This document shows positions 11,945 to 21,116 of a DNA stretch of 64,000 nt, piece by piece. A program made the position numbers and the translations under genes. Source of the DNA: Aeromonas salmonicida subsp. salmonicida (GTDB taxonomy: Bacteria; Pseudomonadota; Gammaproteobacteria; Enterobacterales; Aeromonadaceae); contig NZ_LSGW01000049.1 of the NCBI RefSeq assembly GCF_001643305.1, forward strand, positions 124,001-188,000, in the 5' to 3' direction. The notes under the pieces are model-generated. The model saw only the letters and a list, made by a program, of their open reading frames with translations, did no database searches and was not told the DNA's origin. The first letter of the stretch is position 1. The number at the start of each line of letters is the position of its first letter.

Positions 11945-12421
11945 TCAGGGCTGGATGATGATGGGGGTGCCGGGCTCGATGGCGTTCCACACTTCGTCCA
12001 GATCATGGTTGAGCATGGCGATGCAGCCATTGGTCCAGTTGGACGGCTGCAAACGTGTGTTGCCTATGCTGTTGCGCTGACCATGGATCATAATCATGCC
12101 ACCCGGATTCACGCCCATTTCGTTGGCCGTCTTGATGTCGTCCAGATTCGGGTAGTTGATGTGGATGGCTTTGTAATAGTTGGAATTGGTTTTCTTGTAG
12201 TCGAGGATGTAACGCCCTTCCGGCGTACGCTGATCCCCTTCACGCTGCTTGTGTCCCTTTGGGGCTGGCCCCAGGGCAATCCAGTAGCGTTTGACCTCCT
12301 TGCCATCCTTCATCAGGGTCAGGCTGTAGGAAGACTTCTTCACCACTATCATGTCGGCAGACAAGGTGGCAAAACTCAATGCGGGCCACAGCCCCAGCAA
12401 ACACAGTAATACGGCTCTCAT
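11945..12421 (-). CDS. Periplasmic L,D-transpeptidase-fold (YkuD) protein, YafK-like
   Basis: 158 aa with a signal peptide (MRAVLLCLLGLWPALSFA). The YkuD catalytic block reads IHGQRN...SNWTNGCIAML, with His and the nucleophile Cys in place. The usual SHGC is TNGC here, as in the YafK/DpaA subgroup, some of which cleave rather than form cross-links between Braun lipoprotein and peptidoglycan. The start is ATG 12421; upstream in-frame codons lack a ribosome site and would bury the signal peptide. Probably monocistronic, with a hairpin behind it. Confidence 0.82.
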   Translation of the reverse strand: MRAVLLCLLGLWPALSFATLSADMIVVKKSSYSLTLMKDGKEVKRYWIALGPAPKGHKQREGDQRTPEGRYILDYKKTNSNYYKAIHINYPNLDDIKTANEMGVNPGGMIMIHGQRNSIGNTRLQPSNWTNGCIAMLNHDLDEVWNAIEPGTPIIIQP

Positions 12422-12627
12422 TCCATCCCTCGACAAGCCTCTGGTTAGGGCTTTTCTTGTTACCAAATCATCTGAATGGCACCACCCCGTGGGGCGGGCG
12501 AGCGCCATCATATTGGATCGCCATCAATACTCAATATATCCAGAGAAACATATCCCGTGCCATCTTTTATAAATTGTTACAATTAACAGCCAAAACAAGG
12601 GGATACCCCCCCTATATCGGGATAGTG

Positions 12628-12647
12628 CCCCCCGGGCGATTGGGGGG
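12628..12647 (+). repeat. C6/G6 hairpin upstream of the Tricorn-like gene
   Basis: CCCCCC and GGGGGG separated by 8 nt, 40 nt before the ATG. Could form a strong hairpin in the 5' leader; function unknown. Confidence 0.4.
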
Positions 12648-12686
12648 AAGATAAGGCGCTTTTTCACCTACTTGGAAACTTCCATC

Positions 12687-13963
12687 ATGCGATGCCGACT
12701 CTCCCTGCTGATCCTGCTGATCTGCTCCCCCTTGCAGGCGGCCGAACCGCTCTGGCTGCGCGAGCCTGCGCTCTCCCCCGATGGCAAACAACTTGCGTTC
12801 ACCTGGCAGGGCCGAGTCTACCTGAGCGCAGGGGATGGCGGACTCGCCATGCCGCTCACCGACAGCGACTACCTGAGCCAGCGCCCGCTCTGGTCACCGG
12901 ATGGCAAACAGATCGCCTTCGCCGCCAACTGGCCGGTATCAACAATGGCAGGGACTTCGGTCATCTGCTGGCGGAGCTGGCCGGTGAACTGAACGTTTCC
13001 CACACCTGGGGAGTGGGTCCGGCGTCATCCCCGCGAATGCCCGACAACACCGCCAGCCTCGGCGGCTACTGGCAAGATGGCAAGACGGGGGTTGAACTGG
13101 TCGCCCTGCTGGCCGGCGGCCCGCTGGAACAGGAGACAGACCTGACACCGGGAGCCCGTCTGCTGGCCATCAATGGCACCGAGGTTCCTGACCTGAACGC
13201 GCTGGATGCCCAGCTCAACCACCAGGCCGATCAGCGGCTGGCCCTCACACTGCTGCCCAAGGGGAGCAAGGCGCCGGTGCAGCTCGACGTCACCGCCATG
13301 GATTTGCAGCAGGAGTACAAGTTGCAACTGGATGGCTGGGTCGCCAAGCGCCGTGCCCGGGTGGCGCAGTTGAGTCAGGGTCGGGTGGGATATGTCTATC
13401 TGCCGGAGATGAACAGCGCCGTGTATGAGGAGATGGTCGCCGATGCCCTCGGCCGTCAGCGAAACCGCGAGGCGCTGATCGTGGACGTGCGCTTCAACAA
13501 GGGGGGCTATCTGGCCAATACCCTGGTGGAGTTCCTGACCGGCAGCGGCAGTGACAAGGGAATGGCGCGCAGCTGGCCACGCCACGGCAAGGGGGAGACA
13601 GACGCCGCCACCCGCCAGTGGACCAAGCCCTCAGTGGTGCTGGCCAATGCAGGCAGCTACTCGGAAGGCTCGGCCTTCCCCCAGTACTACCGCACACTCA
13701 AGGTCGGCCCCATCATAGGTGAGCCAGTCCCGGGCACGGGCACCATGGTCTATGCCCATGACTCCAGACTGATCCCCGGACTCGCCTACGGCATCCCGAC
13801 CCTGGGGCTGCGCAACCCGGATGGCAGCTTCTACGAAAATCAGGAGCTGATCCCGGATCTGCAGGTAGCGCTCACACCAGCCGACATGATCAGCGGACGA
13901 GATCCCCAGCTGGAGGCAGCCGTCGAGGCTGCCCTCGCCCAGCGGTCAACGAAAGCGAAATAG
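12687..13963 (+). pseudogene. Tricorn-like S41 protease, collapsed by a large internal deletion
   Basis: The first part (12687 to about 12940) encodes a signal peptide (MRCRLSLLILLICSPLQA) and the first beta-propeller repeats, seen twice as LSPDGKQLAF / WSPDGKQIAF. After about 12940 the meaningful frame changes to one that resumes in the C-terminal half of the family: the helical segment HLLAELAGELNVSHTWG, a PDZ-like region, and the protease core with DVRFNKGGY and the Ser motif NAGSYSEG. Tricorn-like proteins are normally about 1000-1100 residues; here only about 420 codons remain, and the two parts are out of frame. The remnant core from 13030 on is well preserved, so the deletion looks recent. 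Its end overlaps the next gene by 18 bp, tail to tail. Confidence 0.83.
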
Positions 13964-15199
13964 CTCGCGATGCAGGCGCCCGCCCGGCAACAGCCGGGTC
14001 AGGGCGTCTGCCATTCTTTCCGGCCCGCAGAACCAGACGTCACCGGGCTTGCCCTGTGCAAGGCCGGCCAAATCCAGCCGCCCCGCTTCCTTGTCCAGAT
14101 GCAGCCGATAACGCACCCCGGTACGCTGACACAACTCGGCCAATCGCTGGTGATAGACGGCGCCGGCCAAGTCCGGCGCACACTGGATCAATGTGATCCC
14201 CTCCCCCCGTTCACCACGGACCACCAGCCCCTCCAGCCAGGCGACAAAAGGGGTAATGCCGATCCCGGCGCCAAGCCAGAGCGACTGCCCCTGCCGGGCG
14301 GGACAGACAAAGGCGCCATAAGGCCCCGTCACTGTCACTGGGCCATCAACCCTGGCCGCCTCGACCAGCTGGCGGGTATGATCCCCCAGCGCCCGCACCG
14401 CAATCACCAGCTGACGCTTGTCGGGCGACACCCGCACCAGGGTAAAGGGGTGCGGCCCCTCCTTGGCATCAAACTCGAAGAAGGCAAACTGGCCTGGCCT
14501 GTAGTGCGACAGCGGCGTCGCCAGCTGCAAGGTGAATTCACGGGTACTGTCCGCCAGGGTGCGAAGTGCCACTATGCGGCCCTGATGGCGATCCCGCTGA
14601 CCGGTCAAGCCCAGCAGGGAGTAAACCGCAGCCACAGCCCCTGCGCCGCCCAGCAGCGAGATCCCGAGCCCCACCGGTGTCAGCAGGCCAACCTGGGGCA
14701 ACAGGCAGAGACCGTGTACCCACCCCGCCAGATAGATGAGCGGCGCCAGACGGTGGATCACCCGAAAGCGGCCATAGCTCACCAGCGACAACAGGCTCAC
14801 CACCACCAGGGCTATCAGCAGATAGAAGCTCCACTCCCCCAGTGTATTGCCAAGGGCATGCAGGGAGAAGCCATTGCCAGCCCCTGCTCCCGCCCCGCCG
14901 CCAGCACCCCGGCGGGCAGGCCGGGTCAACCAGCCGGCCGTCACCGCCCACTTGGGTGCTTCCACCAGCAGCCAGTGACTGGTCAGGGCCAGGGTCGCGG
15001 CCATGGCGCTGTGACGATGGAGCCGCAACATGCGATCCAGCCCGCCACACCAGACTTCCAGCCTCGGCAAACGCAGCGCCAGCAACAACCAGCCAATCCA
15101 GGTCACCAGCAGGATCAACAGATCCCGCAGTCGGTACTGCCAGCTGCAACGGGCACCGTTGCGTATGATCATCTCGTTGGCGAACTTATTTTTTGTCAC
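13946..15199 (-). CDS. Apparent PgaD N-terminus fused to a ferric-reductase-like oxidoreductase
   Basis: 417-aa frame that starts exactly where pgaD should: GTG 15199, 14 bp inside the end of pgaC, with GGAGAG 7 nt upstream. The first 35-40 residues (FANEMIIRNGARCSWQYRLR followed by a Trp-rich membrane segment) look like the start of PgaD. From about residue 40 the sequence is a different family: haem-binding ferric-reductase-like membrane helices with HRHSAM and SHWLLVEAPKW, then a ferredoxin-reductase module with RPGQFAFFEF (FAD), GPYGAF, and GAGIGITPFV (NAD). PgaD is normally only about 140 aa. I infer a deletion that joined pgaD to a downstream oxidoreductase gene in one frame. Whether the product is made or active is unknown. 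Confidence 0.7.
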   Translation of the reverse strand: MTKNKFANEMIIRNGARCSWQYRLRDLLILLVTWIGWLLLALRLPRLEVWCGGLDRMLRLHRHSAMAATLALTSHWLLVEAPKWAVTAGWLTRPARRGAGGGAGAGAGNGFSLHALGNTLGEWSFYLLIALVVVSLLSLVSYGRFRVIHRLAPLIYLAGWVHGLCLLPQVGLLTPVGLGISLLGGAGAVAAVYSLLGLTGQRDRHQGRIVALRTLADSTREFTLQLATPLSHYRPGQFAFFEFDAKEGPHPFTLVRVSPDKRQLVIAVRALGDHTRQLVEAARVDGPVTVTGPYGAFVCPARQGQSLWLGAGIGITPFVAWLEGLVVRGERGEGITLIQCAPDLAGAVYHQRLAELCQRTGVRYRLHLDKEAGRLDLAGLAQGKPGDVWFCGPERMADALTRLLPGGRLHRELFRFR

Positions 15200-16436
15200 G
15201 GAAGGACTCTCCTCTGTCAGGGCTTTCCCATACGGCAAGCTGGCCACGGCGACGCAGGATCGCCTTGGGCACGGCAACGATCACCGTCACCAGGTTGAGC
15301 AGCCAGTAGATAAGCGGATACCAGATACACCAGACGAAGCTGCGGGCCATTGTCTTGTCATAGTGGTTGTCGATGAAGATGCTGACCCCGAACTGCAGCA
15401 GGCAGATGGCGGTCATGATGACTCCGGTCCACTGGAACAGCTGACCTTCGGCCAGCTCCCCCAGATCGGGCCGGATCAGCCAGATCAGCGCCAGCAGCAG
15501 CATGCTGTAGCACCAGAGGACACTGGAGAGATACTCCAGCAGCAGCAACCAGAAGTGGCGGTTGCGCCAGCGCATTGCCTGCAGGCCGTAACGCAGTATC
15601 ACTTCGGCCCCGCCCTGCGCCCAGCGCAACCGCTGTTTGTAGAGGCCGCGCACCGTCTCCGGCATCAGCACCCAGCACAGTGCCTGGGGCTGGTAATGGA
15701 TGAGCCAGCCCGCCAGCTGGAGTTTCCAGCTGATGTCGATGTCTTCGGTGACCATGTCCGTGCTCCAGCCACCCACCGCCTCCACCGCCGACTTGCGAAA
15801 GGCCACCACCACCCCGGACACGGTAAAGACAGTGCCATAGATGCGCTGGGCCCGCTTGATGAGACCTATGATGGAGCTGAACTCGCCGGTCTGGATCTTG
15901 CCGATGATGGTGGAGCGGGTACGCACCCGCGGGTTGCCGGTGACGGCCCCCACCTTGGGGCTCTCGATGAAGTGCTTCACCATCCAGCGCACAGCGTCAT
16001 GGTCGAGCACAGCATCGCCGTCTATGCCCACCAGTATCTCCCCCTTCGCCCGTTCGAGACCATTGTTGAGGGCCATGGCCTTGCCCTGATTGTGCTGGTG
16101 CAGCACGGTAAGGCGCGCATCCTGCGCCGCCAGCCGATCCAGTCGCTGCCCAGTGTCATCCTTGCTGCCATCGTTGATGGCCAGCACCTCTAAATCGGGA
16201 TAACGCTGGCGCAGCAGGTGGCTGATGGTCTCCTCCACATTGGCCCCCTCGTTGTAGCAGGGCACCATCAGGGTCACCTTGGGATAGCGAGGCAACACCA
16301 GCCCGGTTCTGGCGAGCGCTATGTCCCGCTGCTCCCACTGGAAGTAGTAATAGAGGCCGCCACAGATCCACACCATGGCCATCATGCTGGGGTAGGCCAG
16401 GGTAAAAATCGCAATGCCTGAGAGAAATCCGCTCAC
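15186..16436 (-). CDS. pgaC: Poly-beta-1,6-N-acetylglucosamine synthase, GT2
   Basis: Processive inner-membrane glycosyltransferase that polymerises UDP-GlcNAc into PNAG for biofilm. 416 aa. GT2 motifs are complete: NDGSKDDT, DGDAVLDHD (UDP/metal Asp), TEDIDIS (catalytic Asp), and QRLRW (QxxRW acceptor site). Membrane helices lie at the N-terminus (one or two) and C-terminus (about residues 290-400). Starts at GTG 16436, overlapping the pgaB stop by 4 bp (GTGA), so it is translationally coupled. In E. coli activity also needs PgaD and c-di-GMP; here pgaD looks truncated and fused. Confidence 0.93.
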   Translation of the reverse strand: MSGFLSGIAIFTLAYPSMMAMVWICGGLYYYFQWEQRDIALARTGLVLPRYPKVTLMVPCYNEGANVEETISHLLRQRYPDLEVLAINDGSKDDTGQRLDRLAAQDARLTVLHQHNQGKAMALNNGLERAKGEILVGIDGDAVLDHDAVRWMVKHFIESPKVGAVTGNPRVRTRSTIIGKIQTGEFSSIIGLIKRAQRIYGTVFTVSGVVVAFRKSAVEAVGGWSTDMVTEDIDISWKLQLAGWLIHYQPQALCWVLMPETVRGLYKQRLRWAQGGAEVILRYGLQAMRWRNRHFWLLLLEYLSSVLWCYSMLLLALIWLIRPDLGELAEGQLFQWTGVIMTAICLLQFGVSIFIDNHYDKTMARSFVWCIWYPLIYWLLNLVTVIVAVPKAILRRRGQLAVWESPDRGESFRDKK

Positions 16437-18434
16437 CGTGCCGCCCCCGCTTGTGTGGCCATGGCCGCACTGACGGGCACGGCGGGAGCCACCGGCAGCT
16501 GGACTGGCTGAGGCTGGGTCTGCACCGAGAAGACGGGCTTCAGCACGGCGGGATCCGGCTGATTGTTGTGAAAATCGTCCGGGTAGTAGCCGAAGTTTTT
16601 CACCCCCTTGCGCTGGATGATCTGCATCCAGCGCGCCAGCTCCTCATCCGGGATCGGCTGATCGGTGCGCCAGTTGCGGCTTTGCAGCTCGAACACCAGC
16701 CGCTCGGCCGGCACCTGGGCCAGGGATGTTTCCGCCAGCCGGGCCAGCCACTCATCCGGATTTTCTGCCTGCTCCATGTAGGGCATGGCCATCACGGCCG
16801 TGTAGTCATAGGCCTTGGCGAACGCCGCCATGCTCTGGGCAAACCACTGCTGGGCGTCAGGCTCGGTCACCAGGGCCGCGTAGATGTTGCGGGCTGTCTT
16901 GAGGCCGTCAGCCCCTCCCTGGCGATAACGGGCGGCGGTGTCGCGCAGCGCCAGCGTAAAGTCGATCAGCAAATCAGTCTTGTGCTCACCCTGAGCCCGC
17001 AGGGCCCGGGTGGAGCGCGCCAGCGGCATGGGCCCTTCGTAATCGCTGAGGAAGGCGTCATCGTGGAACAGCAGGCCGTCGAACTTGGTGTAAAAACCGA
17101 GATCCTCGTAGATATCCAGCAGCAGCTGACGGCTGGCGGCATCCCAGGGCGAGAGGCGCAGATACTGACCTCTGGCGGGGGCGCCGGTGCGACTGTCGGT
17201 CACATAGGTGTGATTCGGCCCCATGTCATAGGCCATCACCGGCATCCAGGCATACACCTTGACCCCGACCCGGGTCTTGAGCTGCCAGGCGACCCGATTG
17301 AACAGATCCGCCCTGACCGGCATGTGGCGATTGGGGAAGTAGAGCGCCTCCGCGACCCCGTCACCGTTGTCATCGGCATAGGCCTGCAGATAGACGGTGG
17401 TGATGCCGTATCCCTTGATCCGCTCCAGCAGCAGGTCGATGTTCTTGTTCAGCTGCAGCGGATCCTTGTCATAGACATAGTCCAGATCCACGTGCACCAG
17501 TCGCTCCTCCTGCCGCTCCCAGGTGTTGCCCCCCATGATCTCGTCCAGAGTCTCCAGGCTGGTGTCCTCCTCCAGCAGATAACGGCGCACAGTGGCTCCG
17601 GAATCCCCCAGGGTGTTGAGCCCCTCAATCAGGGTGAAGCTGTAGGGCATGCCGCTGTCACGGGCCAGGTTCAGCACCGTCTGGTTGAAGGCACCATAGG
17701 GCCAGGTTCAGCACCGTCTGGTTGAAGGCACCATAGGGCCAGACCATGATGCGCGGTGCCCGGCCGGTCTGCTCCTTGAGCTGGCGGGCAGACGCATCGA
17801 AGTCGGCTTTCACCCGCACCTGATAGGCCGCCATGGTTTCGTAACCGGCCGGACTCCAGCCCGCCGTGGTCACCGCCGGCTGCACATTGCCCTGGGGATT
17901 GGCGAGCAAGCCGTAGTGGGAGGCGAAGGTGTGGGAGGCTATCTCCACCAGTCCGGAGGCCTGCATCTCGCGGATCTGCGGCCAGCCGACGAAGTAGCTG
18001 CGCGGCAGCCTGTCGTTGCCATAGGGCACCAGCTTGTCGTCAGGCACATCCAGCCAGCTGCCCACCAGGGCATAGACGGCCGGGTAGTTGTAGAGCTTGA
18101 GCAGCGGGTAGACCAGCCGGTAGAAGCTCTCGTAACCATCGTCGAAGCTGAGCAGAATGGCCTTCTCCGGCAGGGCTGCCTTGCCAGCCTTGGCATCCAG
18201 CACCTGCTGGAAGCTGACCGGGTGATAGCCCTGCTGCTTGATCCAGTTGAAGTGGCGGATCAGGGTGTCGCGCCGTATGGTCTGGGGATAGAGCTTGAGG
18301 TTGGGGGTCAATTTCAGATCGACGATGTCGTGGTAGCAGAGCACCACATAGTCATCGGGTTGACGGGCAGCCTGTGCGGCCAGCGGCATGAGCACGGACA
18401 ACAACAGGAAAAGAGGGGCAAGCCAGCGTCTCAT
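16433..18434 (-). pseudogene. pgaB: pgaB, PNAG N-deacetylase/hydrolase, frameshifted by a 37-bp tandem duplication
   Basis: PgaB partially deacetylates PNAG in the periplasm to allow export. The N-terminal half has a signal peptide (MRRWLAPLFLLLSVLMPLAAQ) and a NodB-type deacetylase with LSFDDGYESF and IASHTFASH. The C-terminal half is the GH153-like hydrolase domain (HVDLDYVYD onward). The two halves are in different frames, joined at a 37-bp tandem repeat at 17662-17735. Removing one copy restores a single frame of 654 aa, close to the usual 670, which pinpoints the lesion. The start overlaps the pgaA stop (TGATG). As written, translation ends a few residues after the duplication, losing the whole C-terminal domain. 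Confidence 0.9.
17662..17742. repeat. 37-bp tandem duplication inside pgaB
   Basis: Two identical 37-bp units (17662-17698 and 17699-17735) followed by a 7-bp start of a third (GGGCCAG). The GGGCCAG at unit ends suggests slippage between short direct repeats. 37 is not a multiple of three, hence the frameshift. Confidence 0.95.
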
Positions 18435-20818
18435 CACATGAAACTCCATTGCAGATTGGCGAAGACGAAATTTCCATATTCGGGGTTGCCGTCGTAGACG
18501 GCCTGGCGCCGGCCCAGGCCATAGCCCAGGCTCAGCGCGGGGGAGAACACCCAGTCGTGGCGATAGCTGAGTTGCCAGCCCGGGTCGCCGCCATACTCCT
18601 GCTGCCAGTACTGATTGCCGCCGATGACAAGGCTCTGCAGCAGGGCGCGACGGCCATCCAGCGGCAGCCGGTAACGCCCCGCCAGTTCCAGCTCCAGATT
18701 GCGATCCCGCAGGGGATTGAAGTAATCCACCGCCACCGCCTCGTTGCGGGAGGTGGCAGCCCGCAGCGTAGTGTCGAACCACCAGCGATCCCGACGCCAG
18801 AGATCCTGACGCAGCCAGCCGGAGGCGGTGAGCCGCCGATTGCCATCGCTGATGTCCATTCGTTCCAGCCGCAGGCCCGCCTCCCGGGTCTCATCCTGGC
18901 GCCAGCCCAGATCGAGCTGGTATTGATCGGCGTAGTTGCCGCGCGCCAATGCCCGCAACGGGGTGTCGGCACTGTTGAGGTTGATGGCAAAGCCCTGCGT
19001 CCAGTGATCGCCCAGCCGCCAGTCGAGGCGGCTCCACAGATAGCCCTTTTGATTGAGCTCACTGCCCATCCCCCCTTCCAGGGTCAACAGCAGCGGATAG
19101 AAGGAGACTTCGGCCCCGAGCCCGCTGTAGGCGGCACGCTCCGGCTGCCCGTCAAATTCACCGAAGCTGCCCTGACGACGGGCAAACAGCCGATCGCCGC
19201 CGTCGCTGCGAGCGCTGTAAAAGCGGCTGTCGTAACTCCAGTCACGACTGGCCTGTACCGAGCCCCCTTCATTGCGACCATGGGTCAGCTCAGTGGTCAG
19301 CATGGGGGCCTGCTCCAGTGCCAGCCGCTGTTGCAACTCCCGGCGATCCTTGGTCAGGTTGCCGAGGGCCCGCACCGCCTGCGGTGTCTGTTGCCACTGC
19401 CCCTGATCGAGGCGGGCGTGGAGGAGACCCTGCTCGGCGAGTCGGGTACGGCCAGTCGGCAGCCAGCGCACCGCCTGCTGATAGGCCTGCTCGGCGCCAT
19501 CCGGGTGACCGCGCCAACGACGGATGTCCCCCAGCTGCAACCAGAGCCAGGGGTTGGCAGGGGCCGTTTTCAGCCAGCCTTCCAGCTGCGCCTCAGCCAT
19601 CCCGGCCTGACCCCGCCAGGCCAGCAGCAGGGTTCTGAGCTGCAGCACCTTCTCGTAGTCATCGTTGGGCATGCGCATATTGCCGGTGAAATCCCAGCGG
19701 GTCGGCGGCTCCTGCCAACCCGCCAGCAACCCCTGGGCGGCGCCGTAACGCTCCGCATCCGAGTAGGCGTAGAAACGCTTCTCCAGCAGCGTCTTGTCTT
19801 TGGCCCGCTGCGGGGTCGCCAGTTGCCGATAGATAAGGGAAGCCTCGTCCACCCGCCCGAGCCCAACCAGCGCATCGGCCCGCGCCTCCTGCACGTATTC
19901 CGGCAGCGGCCCCTCGGCTTGCAGGGCGGCAGACTCCCGCTCCGCCTGGGCAAACTCACCGAGGGCCACCAGGGTCACCACCAGATCACGGCGGGCACTG
20001 AGGTAGAGCACATGATCGCGGGGAGCCCGGGTCAGGATCTTGTCCTGCAGGGCCAGGGTGTGAGTGAGGGAGGTGCGAGCCAGCGCCGGATCCTCGGTCT
20101 GCGCCGAGATCCGCAGCAAATTGACCGCCTGGTAGTAGTCGAGCCAGAGCCGATCCACCGGCTTGAACAGGGCAGGATACTGCCCCATCAAGTCGGCAGC
20201 GGCGGGACCCGCCCCCAGGCTCACCGCTACCCGATAGAGCGCCAGCACCTGTTCACTGTTGCCGGGTCCCAGCGCCAGCCACTGCTGGCGGGCCAGCATC
20301 TCCCCCATGGGGTCCTCGGCCTGACGGGCGGCATAGATACGCGCCTCCAGCACGGCCCGATCGCGACCGAAACGGGCCTCGTACTCTCCTGCCGCCTGAT
20401 GGGCCAGCACACGGTTGCCCTGATCGCTGGCGGTGAGAAACAGGCCAAGCCAACCGGTGGGATTGCCCGGGTCACGCCCCTGCAACACCCGGTAATAGCT
20501 GATCGCCTCAAAGTAGCGCTTCTCGTCCCGGGCGGCGCGGGCCACCCCTTCCAGCGTGCTGTTGGCAATGGGACTGAACTCGCAGGGGGCGCAGGCTGCC
20601 AGCGCCCCCTTGCGATCCCCGCGCCACAGCTGCACGGCGATCAGATCGTCCAGCACCTTGCCGTCGCCGGTTTGTCGATAGAGGGCATCCAGTCCTTGCG
20701 CCGCGGCATCAAGCTCCCCTGCCCTGCCTTGGATGACCCAGGCTTCCCGTGCTCTATCCACCCCGCCAGCCAACGCCAGCAGGGGCAAGAGCGCCAATAA
20801 CCAAAAGATGCGATTCAT
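18434..20818 (-). CDS. pgaA: PNAG export outer-membrane porin with TPR domain
   Basis: 794-aa outer-membrane exporter of PNAG. A signal peptide (MNRIFWLLALLPLLALAGG) precedes a long tetratricopeptide-rich periplasmic region (about residues 30-500), then a 16-strand-type beta-barrel rich in alternating aromatic residues (SWSYDSRFYSAR, WRLGDHWTQGF, LSYRHDWVF) ending in NLQWSFM. Length and layout match E. coli PgaA (807 aa). The start ATG 20818 has AGGTGG about 10 nt upstream; ATG 20827 is too close to it. First gene of the pga operon, with a long leader carrying an element shared with the second polysaccharide operon. Confidence 0.9.
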   Translation of the reverse strand: MNRIFWLLALLPLLALAGGVDRAREAWVIQGRAGELDAAAQGLDALYRQTGDGKVLDDLIAVQLWRGDRKGALAACAPCEFSPIANSTLEGVARAARDEKRYFEAISYYRVLQGRDPGNPTGWLGLFLTASDQGNRVLAHQAAGEYEARFGRDRAVLEARIYAARQAEDPMGEMLARQQWLALGPGNSEQVLALYRVAVSLGAGPAAADLMGQYPALFKPVDRLWLDYYQAVNLLRISAQTEDPALARTSLTHTLALQDKILTRAPRDHVLYLSARRDLVVTLVALGEFAQAERESAALQAEGPLPEYVQEARADALVGLGRVDEASLIYRQLATPQRAKDKTLLEKRFYAYSDAERYGAAQGLLAGWQEPPTRWDFTGNMRMPNDDYEKVLQLRTLLLAWRGQAGMAEAQLEGWLKTAPANPWLWLQLGDIRRWRGHPDGAEQAYQQAVRWLPTGRTRLAEQGLLHARLDQGQWQQTPQAVRALGNLTKDRRELQQRLALEQAPMLTTELTHGRNEGGSVQASRDWSYDSRFYSARSDGGDRLFARRQGSFGEFDGQPERAAYSGLGAEVSFYPLLLTLEGGMGSELNQKGYLWSRLDWRLGDHWTQGFAINLNSADTPLRALARGNYADQYQLDLGWRQDETREAGLRLERMDISDGNRRLTASGWLRQDLWRRDRWWFDTTLRAATSRNEAVAVDYFNPLRDRNLELELAGRYRLPLDGRRALLQSLVIGGNQYWQQEYGGDPGWQLSYRHDWVFSPALSLGYGLGRRQAVYDGNPEYGNFVFANLQWSFM

Positions 20819-20950
20819 TCGCAACATTCCACCTTTGACACGCGCCGGGCAGATCGGTCCTTGAATGCCCTGACGATTACGCACATATGTCCGACCCTGC
20901 TGCCGTGGCAACGCAGGGTGACTTCCTGACGGATGTGCGGTTGTGATGGT

Positions 20951-20977
20951 AAAAGGCGAGGGATGAACCAACGCCTT
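20951..20977 (-). terminator. Possible attenuator hairpin in the pgaA leader
   Basis: Minus-strand RNA can form AAGGCG / CGCCUU with a 13-nt loop, followed by UUUU, 133 nt before the pgaA start and just downstream of the conserved leader element. This is where an expression platform would sit. The stem is short, so this is tentative. Confidence 0.45.
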
Positions 20978-20980
20978 CCT

Positions 20981-21116
20981 CAATGCGCGGTCCAGCTGTC
21001 TCCGGGAAGAGACCTGTGACTTTCCGAACCCGATTCGCATCGGGGGTGGCGAGGCGGCCAATTCTGCAGCGGTGGGCGAGTTAGTCAATCGAGTCAGACA
21101 GGAACCATTGTCGATA
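20981..21116 (-). promoter_or_regulatory. Shared promoter-leader cassette, copy A (upstream of pgaA)
   Basis: About 135 bp that aligns almost without gaps to 25155-25291, upstream of the other polysaccharide operon. In the minus-strand sense it shows a conserved upstream block (GGTTCcTGTCTG, ending CTCGATTGACTAA), a -35-like TTGACT with a -10-like CAGAAT 16 nt on, then the hairpin CCCGAT-GCGA-ATCGGG (21029-21044) with a GNRA tetraloop, the strings GGAAAG and CACAGG, and a second hairpin GTCTC...GAGAC (20998-21013). Conservation of loops as well as stems suggests a structured leader RNA. It does not contain the c-di-GMP-I core seen before gbpA, so I do not assign a ligand. Confidence 0.7.

Noticed and set aside
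18449-20800. 783-codon plus-strand frame opposite pgaA
   Set aside because: Shadow of pgaA: low-complexity Gln/Pro/Leu composition and no start signal; PgaA domains are clear on the other strand.
20981-21116. Calling the shared polysaccharide leader a c-di-GMP-I riboswitch
   Set aside because: The defining GGCAAACC and GGACGCAAAGCC strands are absent, although overall layout is reminiscent. Left as an unassigned element.
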